Assembly: GCA_025465145.1 (NCBI GenBank)
Contig: JAODNS010000023.1
Location: forward strand, 1 to 16,503
Direction: 5' to 3'
Length of the DNA stretch: 16,503 nt
Origin: Frankiales bacterium
GTDB lineage: Bacteria > Actinomycetota > Actinomycetes > Mycobacteriales > SCTD01
Shown: in pieces, positions 1 to 6,760 of the stretch
Layout of the letters: every line of letters starts with the position of its first letter
Numbering within the stretch: position 1 is the first letter of the stretch
The notes under the pieces: generated by a model
What the model saw: only the letters and a program-made list of their open reading frames with translations
Database searches by the model: none
What the model was told of the DNA's origin: nothing
Program-made: the position numbers and the translations under genes

Positions 1-1381
1 TCGCCGGTGCCGGCAGCGGCTGCGCGGTGCCGGTGCCGCGGGTGACGGTGAACAGCGTCGACCGCAGGCCGAGCCGCCGCTGCGCGTCGACGCCGGACAG
101 CTCGACCGGGCCGGCGGCGCCCTCGAGCCGCAGCCGCGTCACCCGCCCGGACGGGCCCGTGCCGATGACGGTGATCGCGTCGAGCCGCCCGGCGTACCCG
201 AGCCGCGCGGCGATGTCGGCCGGTGCTGCCGTCACCTTCCACGGCGCGACCCCGCCGGGTGCCTGCACACCGCCGGGCAGGTACGGGATGGTGCTCGTGC
301 CGCCGAACCCCTCCCCGGGCGTGGCGGTGAGGCCGCCGGCGTTGGCGCTGTAGAAGGTGTCGGCGAGCGAGCCGCGGTAGGTCACGACCTCGCCGCGCGT
401 GTAGGCCGCCGCGGCCGCGGACCGCGGGTTGTCGGCCTGCACGCCGAGGAAGACCTGACAGCGGGTGTCGTCGCAGACGTCGTACCCGAGCGGGTGCCCG
501 GCGCCCACGGCACGCAGCGCGTAGGTGCGCGCCGCGACCGCCTGCGTGCGCAGCGCCGCGGCTGGCCACGACGACGGCACCTCGCCGAGCCCGCGCAGGT
601 AGTCCTCGATGTCGAGCACGTCGACGAGCCGGAAGCCGGAGCGCGACAGCGCCAGCAGCGCGCCGCGGTAGGAGCGGCCGGTGGCGCCGACCCGGGCGGT
701 CCCGCCGCCGGCCGGCGTGATCGTCACCGGGCTGGTGCTGTCGTACGTCAGCGGCGCCGTCCCTGTCGGGGCCGGCGACGGGCTGGCCGGGGCGGCCGAC
801 CGGCCAGGCGCCGAGGGACGGGGAGCGGACGAGGCGGCCGGCGACTCCGCCGCGGGCGAGGGGGACGCACTCGCCCCAGCAGGGCTGGGCGAGGACAGCA
901 CCGGCGGCAGCGGGCCGTCCGTCGGCGAGGGCGACGGCGACGCGAGCAGCGCGCCTCGGACGGCGGCGCCCTGGGGCTGGACCACCTCGCGCACGTGGTA
1001 GCCGGCGCCGTCGGCGACGACCCGCAGGACCGCCCCCGGCCTCGCCTGCACGGCACTGCTGTCGTCGCCGACGCGCGCGCCCTGCGGCACGGTCACGAGC
1101 ACCTCGCCCGACGGCGCGCCCGCCTCCCACACGGCGACCCGGATCACGCTGCTGCGCCGGCCGCGCTTCGTACCGGGGTAGAAGTGCTGGAGGATCTGCT
1201 CGTGGTCCATCCCGGCCGCGGCCATCGCGTTGGCGCTGTCCTGCGCCATGCCGACGCCGTGCCCGTAGCCCTTGCCGTCAAGCACGAAGACCGCGCCGGC
1301 CGGCGCGGCCAGGACAGGCGGCGCGGACAGCGCGACGAGGGAGAGCGCGGCGGAGAACGCCGCGCGGGAGCGGGCGGTCAC
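1..1381 (-). CDS. SpoIID/LytB-domain exported protein (partial, C-terminus off the left edge)
   Basis: About 460 residues are visible. A GTG start at 1381 follows GGAG and is preceded by an in-frame stop. Residues 1-26 form a signal peptide (basic start, hydrophobic core, ALA-type cleavage region). Residues 35-47 carry a GKGYGHGVGMAQ motif followed by a QILQHFYPGT segment. A Pro/Ala/Ser-rich linker spans about 147-209. The SpoIID core lies around 250-350: DIEDYLRGLGEVPSSW, with E267 matching the catalytic glutamate of SpoIID lytic transglycosylases, then LRTQAVAARTYAL, a C303/C308 pair and the FYSANAGG motif. Known SpoIID enzymes cleave denuded glycan strands of peptidoglycan; the GHGxGM motif in front of the core is an arrangement I recall from actinobacterial members. 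It lies 27 nt downstream of the DevR-like gene on the same strand, so cotranscription is likely. The family call is firm; activity and role in the cell wall are inferred. Confidence 0.9.
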   Translation of the reverse strand, partial: MTARSRAAFSAALSLVALSAPPVLAAPAGAVFVLDGKGYGHGVGMAQDSANAMAAAGMDHEQILQHFYPGTKRGRRSSVIRVAVWEAGAPSGEVLVTVPQGARVGDDSSAVQARPGAVLRVVADGAGYHVREVVQPQGAAVRGALLASPSPSPTDGPLPPVLSSPSPAGASASPSPAAESPAASSAPRPSAPGRSAAPASPSPAPTGTAPLTYDSTSPVTITPAGGGTARVGATGRSYRGALLALSRSGFRLVDVLDIEDYLRGLGEVPSSWPAAALRTQAVAARTYALRAVGAGHPLGYDVCDDTRCQVFLGVQADNPRSAAAAAYTRGEVVTYRGSLADTFYSANAGGLTATPGEGFGGTSTIPYLPGGVQAPGGVAPWKVTAAPADIAARLGYAGRLDAITVIGTGPSGRVTRLRLEGAAGPVELSGVDAQRRLGLRSTLFTVTRGTGTAQPLPAPA

Positions 1382-1408
1382 GCCGCGCGGGGCTCCAGGT
1401 GCATCCGC

Positions 1409-2047
1409 TCAGGGTAGGTCGGAGCGCCGCACCTCGGTCGCGAGCACGGCCACCTGCGTGCGCCGCTGCAGGCCCAGTTTGGACAGCAGGTTGCTGACGT
1501 AGTTCTTCACCGTCTTCTCGGCGAGGAACATCCGCTGGCCGATCTCGCGGTTGGTCAGGCCCTCGCCGATGAGCTCGAGGATCCGCCGCTCCTGCTCCGT
1601 CAAGCCGGCCAGCGGGTCGGCTGGCTTCGGGGCCCGCATCCGCTCCATGACGGCCGCAGCCGCCTTCGGGTCGAGCAGCGAGCCGCCGGCGGCGACGGTG
1701 CGGACCGCGCCGACCAGGTCGGTGCCGCGGATCTGCTTGAGCACGTAGCCGGACGCACCGGCCATGATCGCGTCGAACAGCGCCTCGTCGTCGGCGAACG
1801 ACGTCAGCATCAGGCACGTCAGCGACGGGTTGTCGGAGCGCAGGTCGCGGCAGACCGAGACGCCGTCGCCGTCGGGCAGCCGTACGTCCAGGACGGCCAC
1901 GTCCGGCTTCGTCGCCGGCACCCGGGCCAGCGCCTCCGCAGCCGTGCCCGCCTCGCCCACGACCTCGAGGTCGTCCTCGGCCTCGAGCAGCTCGCGCACC
2001 CCGCGACGCACGATCTCGTGGTCGTCCAGCAGGAAGACCCGGATCAC
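1409..2047 (-). CDS. devR: DevR/DosR-like NarL-family response regulator
   Basis: 212 residues with the layout of mycobacterial DevR/DosR. The N-terminal receiver domain has the acidic pair D8/D9, phospho-acceptor D54 in AVLDVRLPDG, switch T82 and conserved K104. A C-terminal LuxR-type helix-turn-helix starts about residue 145 (DPLAGLTEQE). The recognition helix contains FLAEKTVKNYVS with K178, K181 and N182, the residues DosR uses to read its GGGAC box. It should activate genes under hypoxia, nitric oxide or similar redox stress when phosphorylated by a DevS/DosT-type kinase. No kinase gene is in the window. It starts 4 nt after the stop of the Acg-type nitroreductase gene, a known DosR-regulon family, so the two are translationally close. 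Candidate DevR boxes upstream of the unit suggest autoregulation. The symbol rests on recalled similarity, not on an alignment. Confidence 0.93.
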   Translation of the reverse strand: MIRVFLLDDHEIVRRGVRELLEAEDDLEVVGEAGTAAEALARVPATKPDVAVLDVRLPDGDGVSVCRDLRSDNPSLTCLMLTSFADDEALFDAIMAGASGYVLKQIRGTDLVGAVRTVAAGGSLLDPKAAAAVMERMRAPKPADPLAGLTEQERRILELIGEGLTNREIGQRMFLAEKTVKNYVSNLLSKLGLQRRTQVAVLATEVRRSDLP

Positions 2048-2051
2048 GCGG

Positions 2052-3023
2052 TCATCGTCCCACGGTGACGAGCACGTCCTCGACCGGGCGCCGCGGCGTC
2101 GGCGACGCCCCGACGGCGAAGCCCATCCGCAGGACCAGCTGCGGCACGGCGACCATGCCGAGCGCCGACCGCAGGCGGAGCCGGTATGCGAGCACGTCCG
2201 TCACCTGGCCGAGCGGCTGGGCCTGCACGCCGTCGTCCGCGGCCCGCAGCAGGAGGGCTCCGAGCGCCTGGCCCGCGCGCAGCCAGGACAGCGGCCGGTC
2301 GTCCTCGCTCGCGACGACCACCACGGCCGGGTGCTCGGCCGCCGGCGTGCCGGACACCTCGCCGCGGGTCAGGGTGAAGTTCCGCTGCGTCAGGGAGGCG
2401 CCGGGCAGCGTCCCCGCCGCGTCGACCGGTACCCCGTCCGGCTGCAGCGGACCGAGGTGCACCCAACGCAGGACCTCGGTGCGGTACGCCAGGTCGTGCT
2501 CCTCGTGCGCGTCCGCGGCGGCGAGCAGCACCTCGAGCTCCACCAGCTCGTCCTCGTCGGCGACCGGGTGCAGCAGCGCGCCCTCGGCCTCGGCCGTCAG
2601 CCGGAGCCGTTCGAGCAGCGCCGGCGGGACGGTGCGCTCCAGGAACGCGCCGCGGTGCGTGTGCCGCTGCAGGATGGCGGTCGCCATGCGGACGTCGTCG
2701 CCGGACGCCGGCGCCCCGCCGGTGAGCACCAGGTCGGCGAGCAGCTGTGGCCGCGTCGGGTCCGGCAGCAGCCGGACGGCCACGTCGAGGCCGAGCGCCC
2801 GCGCTGCGACCCTGCAGTGCAGCAGCGCCGCGCCGCAGGACAGGTGCAGCTGTCGCCCGTCGGGGTCCAGCACGGCCAGCCGGCGGCTGCGGTCGGCGAG
2901 CAGCTCGAGCCGCTCCGGTCGCGCCACGAACCGCCACGGCTGGGTGTTGTGCACGCTGGGCGCGAGCCCCGCCGCCTGCACGACGTGGCGTACCTGCTCG
3001 GGGGTGGCGTACCTGGTGGTCAT
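2052..3023 (-). CDS. acg: Acg-type nitroreductase-family flavoprotein
   Basis: 323 residues, ATG at 3023 preceded by a GGAG site about 4-5 nt away. The N-terminal APSVHNTQPWRF motif (residues 21-32) is the hallmark of FMN-binding nitroreductases of the Acg branch (Mycobacterium tuberculosis Rv2032/Rv3127/Rv3131). The LSCGAALLHCRVA segment (61-73) and the C-terminal PQLVLRMGFAVG...TPRRPVEDVL end also match that branch. Its length is close to Acg, about twice a simple nitroreductase, consistent with a fused pseudo-dimer. In mycobacteria these genes are strongly DosR-induced; Acg itself binds FMN but lacks ordinary nitroreductase activity and is thought to sequester flavin, so a catalytic role should not be assumed. 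It is the second gene of the leftward unit and ends 4 nt before the DevR-like gene. A strong hairpin lies about 30 nt ahead of its start. Confidence 0.9.
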   Translation of the reverse strand: MTTRYATPEQVRHVVQAAGLAPSVHNTQPWRFVARPERLELLADRSRRLAVLDPDGRQLHLSCGAALLHCRVAARALGLDVAVRLLPDPTRPQLLADLVLTGGAPASGDDVRMATAILQRHTHRGAFLERTVPPALLERLRLTAEAEGALLHPVADEDELVELEVLLAAADAHEEHDLAYRTEVLRWVHLGPLQPDGVPVDAAGTLPGASLTQRNFTLTRGEVSGTPAAEHPAVVVVASEDDRPLSWLRAGQALGALLLRAADDGVQAQPLGQVTDVLAYRLRLRSALGMVAVPQLVLRMGFAVGASPTPRRPVEDVLVTVGR

Positions 3024-3052
3024 GGGTCTCCAGACTGAGCGACAAGGATGAC

Positions 3053-3081
3053 GACCGGCCGGCGCGGTGCGCCGACCGGTC
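3053..3081 (-). terminator. Strong intercistronic hairpin between membrane-protein gene and acg
   Basis: GACCGGCCGGCGC (3053-3065) and GCGCCGACCGGTC (3069-3081) pair over 12 of 13 positions around a 3-nt loop. It lies 9 nt after the stop of the 3091-3729 gene and about 29 nt before the acg start. There is no T tract on either strand, so it may act as a partial terminator, an attenuator or an mRNA-stability element rather than a full stop. If it terminates, acg-devR would need its own promoter, and none is obvious in the short remaining gap. Confidence 0.6.
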
Positions 3082-3090
3082 GGGGGCAGA

Positions 3091-3729
3091 TCAGAGCGCG
3101 ACGGCCTCGGGGTGCCAGCCGGGGACGTGCACCTCGACGTCGTAGGGGACCCGGCGCAGGTGCAGCAGGCCGAGCAGGCTCAGCAGGAGCATGACGGCGG
3201 CTCCGGCGAAGGCGGTCACGGCCGCGATGCCGGCGATCTTGCCCATCGTCCCGAAGGCGTAGGCGTTGAGCAGCAGGCCGCGCAGCGTCTCGCCCTTGAA
3301 GACGGTCTCGCGGGTCACGGTGAGCGTGGCCAGCTGCTCGTCGAGCGCCGCGGTGGAGGCGCCGGCCTTCTTGGCGTCCGCGATCTGCGCCTTGACCGCA
3401 CTCTGCGCGGTGCCGAGCTCGGCGAAGGTGCGGTTCCCGCTGGCGGCCTTCACGTGGACGCCGATGAAGTAGTCGGCGTACGCCTTGGCCTGGTCACCCG
3501 TCGTGAGCTGCTGGCCGGCGTACTTCGTGAGGTGGGGCTTGATCGCTGGGTCGTCGAGCGCACCGCTGGCGACGGTCGGGATGAAGATCTTCTCCGCAGC
3601 GAGCTGGGTGCGGACGTTGTCGGCCACGAAGCTGGAGCCCCAGGTGAGCAGACCCCCGGCGACGAGGAGGACGACCGCGAGGACGAGACCGCCTGCGGTG
3701 AGGATGGCGTCGAACGTCTTGCGGCGCAT
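3091..3729 (-). CDS. Two-span membrane protein of unknown function
   Basis: 212 residues; ATG at 3729 follows GGAG with about 6-nt spacing. Longer in-frame starts to the right would run through the candidate DevR boxes and are rejected. The first membrane helix is about residues 9-32 (MRRKTFDAIL start, then a Val/Leu/Gly-rich segment) and the second about 168-192. The stretch between them, rich in Ala, Thr and Lys with a possible coiled portion around 120-150, would lie outside the membrane. I recall similar uncharacterised proteins in other actinobacteria, with the same MRRKT...TAGG...LLTWG start and AKAYADYFI segment, but no function is known to me. It is the first gene of the leftward unit that continues to acg and the DevR-like regulator, with candidate DevR box A 80 nt upstream. 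Any role would be in the envelope under low-oxygen stress; this is inference from context. Confidence 0.8.
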   Translation of the reverse strand: MRRKTFDAILTAGGLVLAVVLLVAGGLLTWGSSFVADNVRTQLAAEKIFIPTVASGALDDPAIKPHLTKYAGQQLTTGDQAKAYADYFIGVHVKAASGNRTFAELGTAQSAVKAQIADAKKAGASTAALDEQLATLTVTRETVFKGETLRGLLLNAYAFGTMGKIAGIAAVTAFAGAAVMLLLSLLGLLHLRRVPYDVEVHVPGWHPEAVAL

Positions 3730-3808
3730 GGTGTGCTCCGATCTGGAAGCCCGGACGAGCTGTCCGGCGCTGTGCGTCCACAGTCGTCCGGAACCCGGCG
3801 CCTGATCA

Positions 3809-3822
3809 GGGTCCAAGGTCCC
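3809..3822 (-). promoter_or_regulatory. Candidate DevR/DosR box A
   Basis: Read on the minus strand: GGGACCTTGGACCC. The arms and spacing match the core of the mycobacterial DosR box, GGGACTWWAGTCCC, in 10 of 14 positions. It lies 80 nt upstream of the ATG at 3729, a position suited to activating the leftward unit that contains the DevR-like gene. Binding is inferred from the motif and from the regulator's conserved recognition helix. Confidence 0.6.
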
Positions 3823-3894
3823 GTCGCGTCCCGCCGAAGGACCGCACTCGCCGGACCTGCCTCCAGCGTCGACGCGGGGCGGTTCGCCGGGACC

Positions 3895-3908
3895 GGGACC
3901 TAGGTCCC
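3895..3908. promoter_or_regulatory. Candidate DevR/DosR box B, perfect palindrome
   Basis: GGGACCTAGGTCCC is a perfect 14-bp inverted repeat in the divergent intergenic region and differs from the DosR core consensus only at the two inner positions next to the central WW. Its centre is 22 bp (about two helical turns) from that of box C, allowing cooperative binding on one DNA face, as paired boxes do at several mycobacterial DosR promoters. Confidence 0.7.
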
Positions 3909-3916
3909 GCGTGCGC

Positions 3917-3930
3917 GGGACGGTCGGCCC
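3917..3930 (+). promoter_or_regulatory. Candidate DevR/DosR box C
   Basis: GGGACGGTCGGCCC, 58 nt upstream of the ATG at 3989. The outer GGGAC and GNCCC arms are kept and the centre is degenerate. Paired with box B at two-turn spacing, it is well placed to activate the rightward unit encoding the DoxX-like protein and the CoA hydrolase. I see no clear -35 hexamer nearby, which would fit an activator-dependent promoter. Confidence 0.6.
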
Positions 3931-3988
3931 TGCCGACGGCTCCACCGCAGCCACGAGGGTCGCGCCACCACCGGATCGAGGAGTCGCC

Positions 3989-4954
3989 ATGCCCACCGCC
4001 GCCCCGCTCGCCCACGAGATCTGGTTCGTGCACCACCCGGAGCAGTTCCCGCTGGACTGGTCGCAGCTGGGCCGGCCGGGTGTGGTCGTCGGGCTGACGG
4101 CGGTGGTCCTGCTCACCGTGGCCTGGCGCGCCGTGGCGACCCGCGCCGCCAGCCCCGAGCTGCCGCTCCTCGCGCCGCTCGGCCGCCTCGTGCCGTGGGT
4201 GCCGCGCCTGCTCGCCGCTCACCTCGGCATCAGCCTGCTGCTGCTGTCCGCGCAGCGCTTCGTGCTCGACCCCTCCGTCGCCGTGGCGGACGGAGCCGCC
4301 GGAACGCTGCTGCTGGTGCCGCAGGCGGTCGCCGGGGTGCTGCTCGTGACCGGGTACGCCGTGCCGCTCGCTGCCTATGCCGTCATCGCGGCAGGTCCGG
4401 TCCTGTTGCTGCTGTCCGACGTCCAGTCGCTGCTGTCCTGCCTGGTGCTGCTGGGGATCGCGATGTTCCTCGTCGCGCTGCCACCGCGCCCCGAGCGCGG
4501 CGGGCGCGCCCGGCTCGTCGTCGCGCAGTTGCGGATCGCCCTGCTGGTGCTCAGGATCGGCGCGGCCAGCAGCCTGATCACCCTCGCGGTCGTGGAGAAG
4601 CTGGCGAACCCGGCGATGGCGCAGGCGATGCTCTCGCAGAAGCCCGTCCTGAACGTGCTTGCGCCCTTGGGCGTCTCACCCGAGGCCTTCGCCGTCTTCG
4701 CCGGCTGCGTCGAGGTCCTCTTCGGCCTGCTGGTGCTGGCCGGAGCGGCCCCGCAGGTCGCCGCTCTCGTCGCGGCGGTCCCCTTCACCAGCACGCTCTT
4801 CCTCTTCGGCGGCACAGAGCTGATCGGCCACCTGCCGGTCTACGGCGTGCTGCTCGCCCTGCTGCTCATGGGCAGCAGCGCGCGGACCGCGTACGCCGTG
4901 CGGTGGCTGCCGCGGGTGCACCTGACCGGCCGGCGGGTAGTGCTGGCCCGGTGA
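3989..4954 (+). CDS. DoxX-like polytopic membrane protein
   Basis: 321 residues; ATG at 3989 follows GAGGAG at about 6 nt. An upstream in-frame ATG at 3911 is rejected because it would put candidate box C inside the gene and lacks a ribosome site. The protein is almost wholly hydrophobic, with roughly 8 predicted membrane helices. The C-terminal third (about residues 195-305) has the DoxX-type pattern: a helix ending in VVEKLANP, then a helix with GCVEVLFGLLVLAG, then a helix with FGGTELIGHLPVYG. DoxX-family proteins are linked to membrane redox and thiol stress in other bacteria, but the substrate here is unknown. Its stop overlaps the next start (GTGA at 4951-4954), so it is translationally coupled to the CoA hydrolase. 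Boxes B and C lie just upstream. Confidence 0.75.
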   Translation: MPTAAPLAHEIWFVHHPEQFPLDWSQLGRPGVVVGLTAVVLLTVAWRAVATRAASPELPLLAPLGRLVPWVPRLLAAHLGISLLLLSAQRFVLDPSVAVADGAAGTLLLVPQAVAGVLLVTGYAVPLAAYAVIAAGPVLLLLSDVQSLLSCLVLLGIAMFLVALPPRPERGGRARLVVAQLRIALLVLRIGAASSLITLAVVEKLANPAMAQAMLSQKPVLNVLAPLGVSPEAFAVFAGCVEVLFGLLVLAGAAPQVAALVAAVPFTSTLFLFGGTELIGHLPVYGVLLALLLMGSSARTAYAVRWLPRVHLTGRRVVLAR

Positions 4955-6180
4955 GAGCACTCGACGAGGCCGCCCTCTCCTCGCGGCTCGCGCGGTACGC
5001 CACGGGAACGCCGCGCGTCATCGTCGCCGGCAACTTCGCCACGCCGCACGCGCTGCTCGACCTGCTCGACCGGACGCTTCCCTCATACCGGCTGTTCGCC
5101 CTGAACGCACAGGCCGGCATGCCGGAGCGGGAGGGCGTCACCCACGAGACGCCGTTCGTCGGGCCCGGGGTGCGGCGGAGCCCGCGGCTGGACTACCTGC
5201 CGGCCCGGCTCAGCCTGGTGCCGCAGCTGTTCGCGCGGACGCACGCGCCGGACATCGTGCTGCTGCACACGACGCCGGCGCGGGCCGGCCGCGTCTCGCT
5301 CGGCGTCGAGGTGAACATCCTGCCGGCGGCCGTGGAGCAGGTGCGCCGCCGCGGCGGCCTCGTCATCGCGCAGGTGAACCCGCGGATGCCCTGGACGTAC
5401 GGCGACGGCGAGCTGTCGACGGACGACGTCGACCTGGCGTACGAGGTCGACGCGCCGCTGCTCAGCCCGCTGCCGCGCACCCCCGGCGCGGTCGAGGCCG
5501 CCATCGGGGACCGGGTGGCGGCGCTGGTCGAGGACGGCGCGACGCTGCAGCTCGGCATCGGCGGCGTCCCCGACGCGACGCTGCTCGGGCTGCGCAGCCG
5601 GCGCGGGCTGAGGGTGTGGAGCGAGATGTTCTCGGACGGTGTCCTGGCGCTGGATGCCGCGGGCGCGCTGGACGTCGACGAGCAGCTGGTGGCGTCGTTC
5701 CTGTTCGGGTCGGCCGAGCTGTACGCCTGGGTCGACGGCAACCCCCGCGTCCGGCTGCTGCGCACGGAGGTGACGAACGACCCAGCGGTCATCGCCCGGC
5801 ACCCGCGGATGACGTCGGTCAACAGCGCGCTGCAGGTCGACCTGTACGGCCAGGCGAACGCGTCCTGGGCCGGCGGCCGGATCCACTCCGGCTTCGGCGG
5901 GCAGAGCGACTTCGTCGTGGGCGCGCTGCACGCGGCCGGCGGGCAGGCGGTCGTCGCGCTGCCGTCGTGGCACCCGAAGGCGGACCGGTCGACGATCGTC
6001 GCGGCGCTCGATGGTCCGGCCACGAGCTTCCAGCACTCGTGGGTGGTGACGGAGCAGGGCCTGGCGTCCGTGTGGCCGGGGACCAGCCGGGAGCAGGCGG
6101 CGCACCTGATCGCCGTGGCGCACCCGGACGCGCGCGCTGACCTGCAGCGGCAGGCGCAGGCGCGCGGGCTGGTCAGCTGA
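4951..6180 (+). CDS. Acetyl-CoA hydrolase/CoA-transferase family protein
   Basis: 409 residues from GTG 4951, which overlaps the preceding stop by 4 nt. The class I CoA-transferase features of the acetyl-CoA hydrolase / 4-hydroxybutyrate CoA-transferase branch are present: an early VNILPA segment, LQLGIGGVPDA (199-209), the WSEMFSDG motif with E225 as the likely glutamate that forms the glutamyl-CoA intermediate, SGFGGQSDFVVGA (313-325) and WVVTEQGLA (364-372). The reaction would be transfer of CoA between short acids, or acyl-CoA hydrolysis, in the cytoplasm. Hydrolase and transferase cannot be separated by sequence here. Next to DevR-type boxes, a role in acetate or succinate fermentation, or CoA recycling during oxygen limitation, is a reasonable inference. 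Its 3' end overlaps the convergent flavoprotein gene by 8 nt. Confidence 0.88.
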   Translation: MRALDEAALSSRLARYATGTPRVIVAGNFATPHALLDLLDRTLPSYRLFALNAQAGMPEREGVTHETPFVGPGVRRSPRLDYLPARLSLVPQLFARTHAPDIVLLHTTPARAGRVSLGVEVNILPAAVEQVRRRGGLVIAQVNPRMPWTYGDGELSTDDVDLAYEVDAPLLSPLPRTPGAVEAAIGDRVAALVEDGATLQLGIGGVPDATLLGLRSRRGLRVWSEMFSDGVLALDAAGALDVDEQLVASFLFGSAELYAWVDGNPRVRLLRTEVTNDPAVIARHPRMTSVNSALQVDLYGQANASWAGGRIHSGFGGQSDFVVGALHAAGGQAVVALPSWHPKADRSTIVAALDGPATSFQHSWVVTEQGLASVWPGTSREQAAHLIAVAHPDARADLQRQAQARGLVS

Positions 6181-6664
6181 GCCGGCGGCCCGTGATGCGC
6201 GTCGGCCGGATGCGGACCAGGTGCCGGCGCGGCCCGGCTGCCCAGGGCAGCACCTCCGCCTGCTGCGACGGGCGCAGCACGGTGGCCCGGCCCACCACGA
6301 CGACGGAACGGCCGGTGCGCGCCTCGAGGTCGATCTCGTCCACCTCGAAGGCGACCATCTCGCGGCGCTCGGCCGCCTGCAGCTTCGGTCCCGGTCCGCT
6401 GCGCAGCAGCACGTCGTGGCCGTCGAGCACGTAGTTCACGGGCACGACGTCCGGCACGCCGGCGCGCGCGACGTAGGCGAAGCGGCCGATGGCGCCGGCC
6501 TCGAGCACCTCGCGGCACTCCCGCAGCGACAGCGCGTGCAGCTGCCCCGGCTGGTCCACCGGCTCGTCGTAGGGGCCGGTCAGCTGCAGCCGGTCGCTCA
6601 GGGCCGAGGCGATCGCCGCGGACGCGTCACGGGCGTTGGACAGTGCGCTCCCGAGCAGGTTCAT
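6173..6664 (-). CDS. Pyridoxamine 5'-phosphate oxidase-fold flavin/F420-type protein
   Basis: 163 residues from ATG 6664; no good ribosome site is seen, but no other in-frame ATG or GTG fits between the candidate DevR box and the domain. The domain begins at about residue 45 (LSLRECREVLEAGAIGRFAYV) and continues with GVPDVVPVNYVLDGHDVLLRSGPGPKL, VAFEVDEID and a SVVVVGRATVL strand, the split-barrel pattern of PNPOx-like proteins that bind FMN, F420 or heme. The N-terminal 40 residues are a less conserved lead. Proteins of this class occur in the mycobacterial DosR regulon. A true pyridoxal-phosphate biosynthesis role is unlikely because PdxH-specific features are not evident. The cofactor cannot be decided from sequence. 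It converges on, and overlaps by 8 nt, the CoA hydrolase gene. Confidence 0.82.
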   Translation of the reverse strand: MNLLGSALSNARDASAAIASALSDRLQLTGPYDEPVDQPGQLHALSLRECREVLEAGAIGRFAYVARAGVPDVVPVNYVLDGHDVLLRSGPGPKLQAAERREMVAFEVDEIDLEARTGRSVVVVGRATVLRPSQQAEVLPWAAGPRRHLVRIRPTRITGRRLS

Positions 6665-6699
6665 GAGGTCATGGTCGCCACGGAATCCCTTCTGCGGCA

Positions 6700-6713
6700 G
6701 GGCCGAAGGTCCC
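6700..6713 (-). promoter_or_regulatory. Candidate DevR/DosR box D
   Basis: Read on the minus strand: GGGACCTTCGGCCC, the same form as box A up to the centre and with the same right arm as box C. It lies 35 nt upstream of the flavoprotein ATG at 6664 and 47 nt upstream of the TPR gene at 6761, so it could serve either or both genes. The distance to 6664 suits a box overlapping a -35 region. Confidence 0.6.
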
Positions 6714-6760
6714 GGACTATCTCCGCCGTCCGCAGTTGTTGTGGATCCGGAGGAGGCGGC

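Noticed and set aside
3145..3160. Other GGGACC occurrences, for example near 3147, 5490, 6077, 7190 and 10472
   Set aside because: They lack the GNCCC right arm at the correct spacing, and most lie inside genes.
3730..4116. N-terminal extension of the two-span membrane protein
   Set aside because: It would cover the divergent promoter and boxes A-C, and the ATG at 3729 has a good ribosome site.
4195..4950. N-terminal extension of the CoA hydrolase in its own frame
   Set aside because: It overlaps the DoxX-like gene and codes low-complexity Arg/Ala sequence; GTG 4951 gives the normal family length.
5083..6518. Long open frames on the minus strand across the CoA hydrolase
   Set aside because: Arg/Ala/Pro-rich products without domains, antisense to a gene with clear motifs; an effect of high GC.
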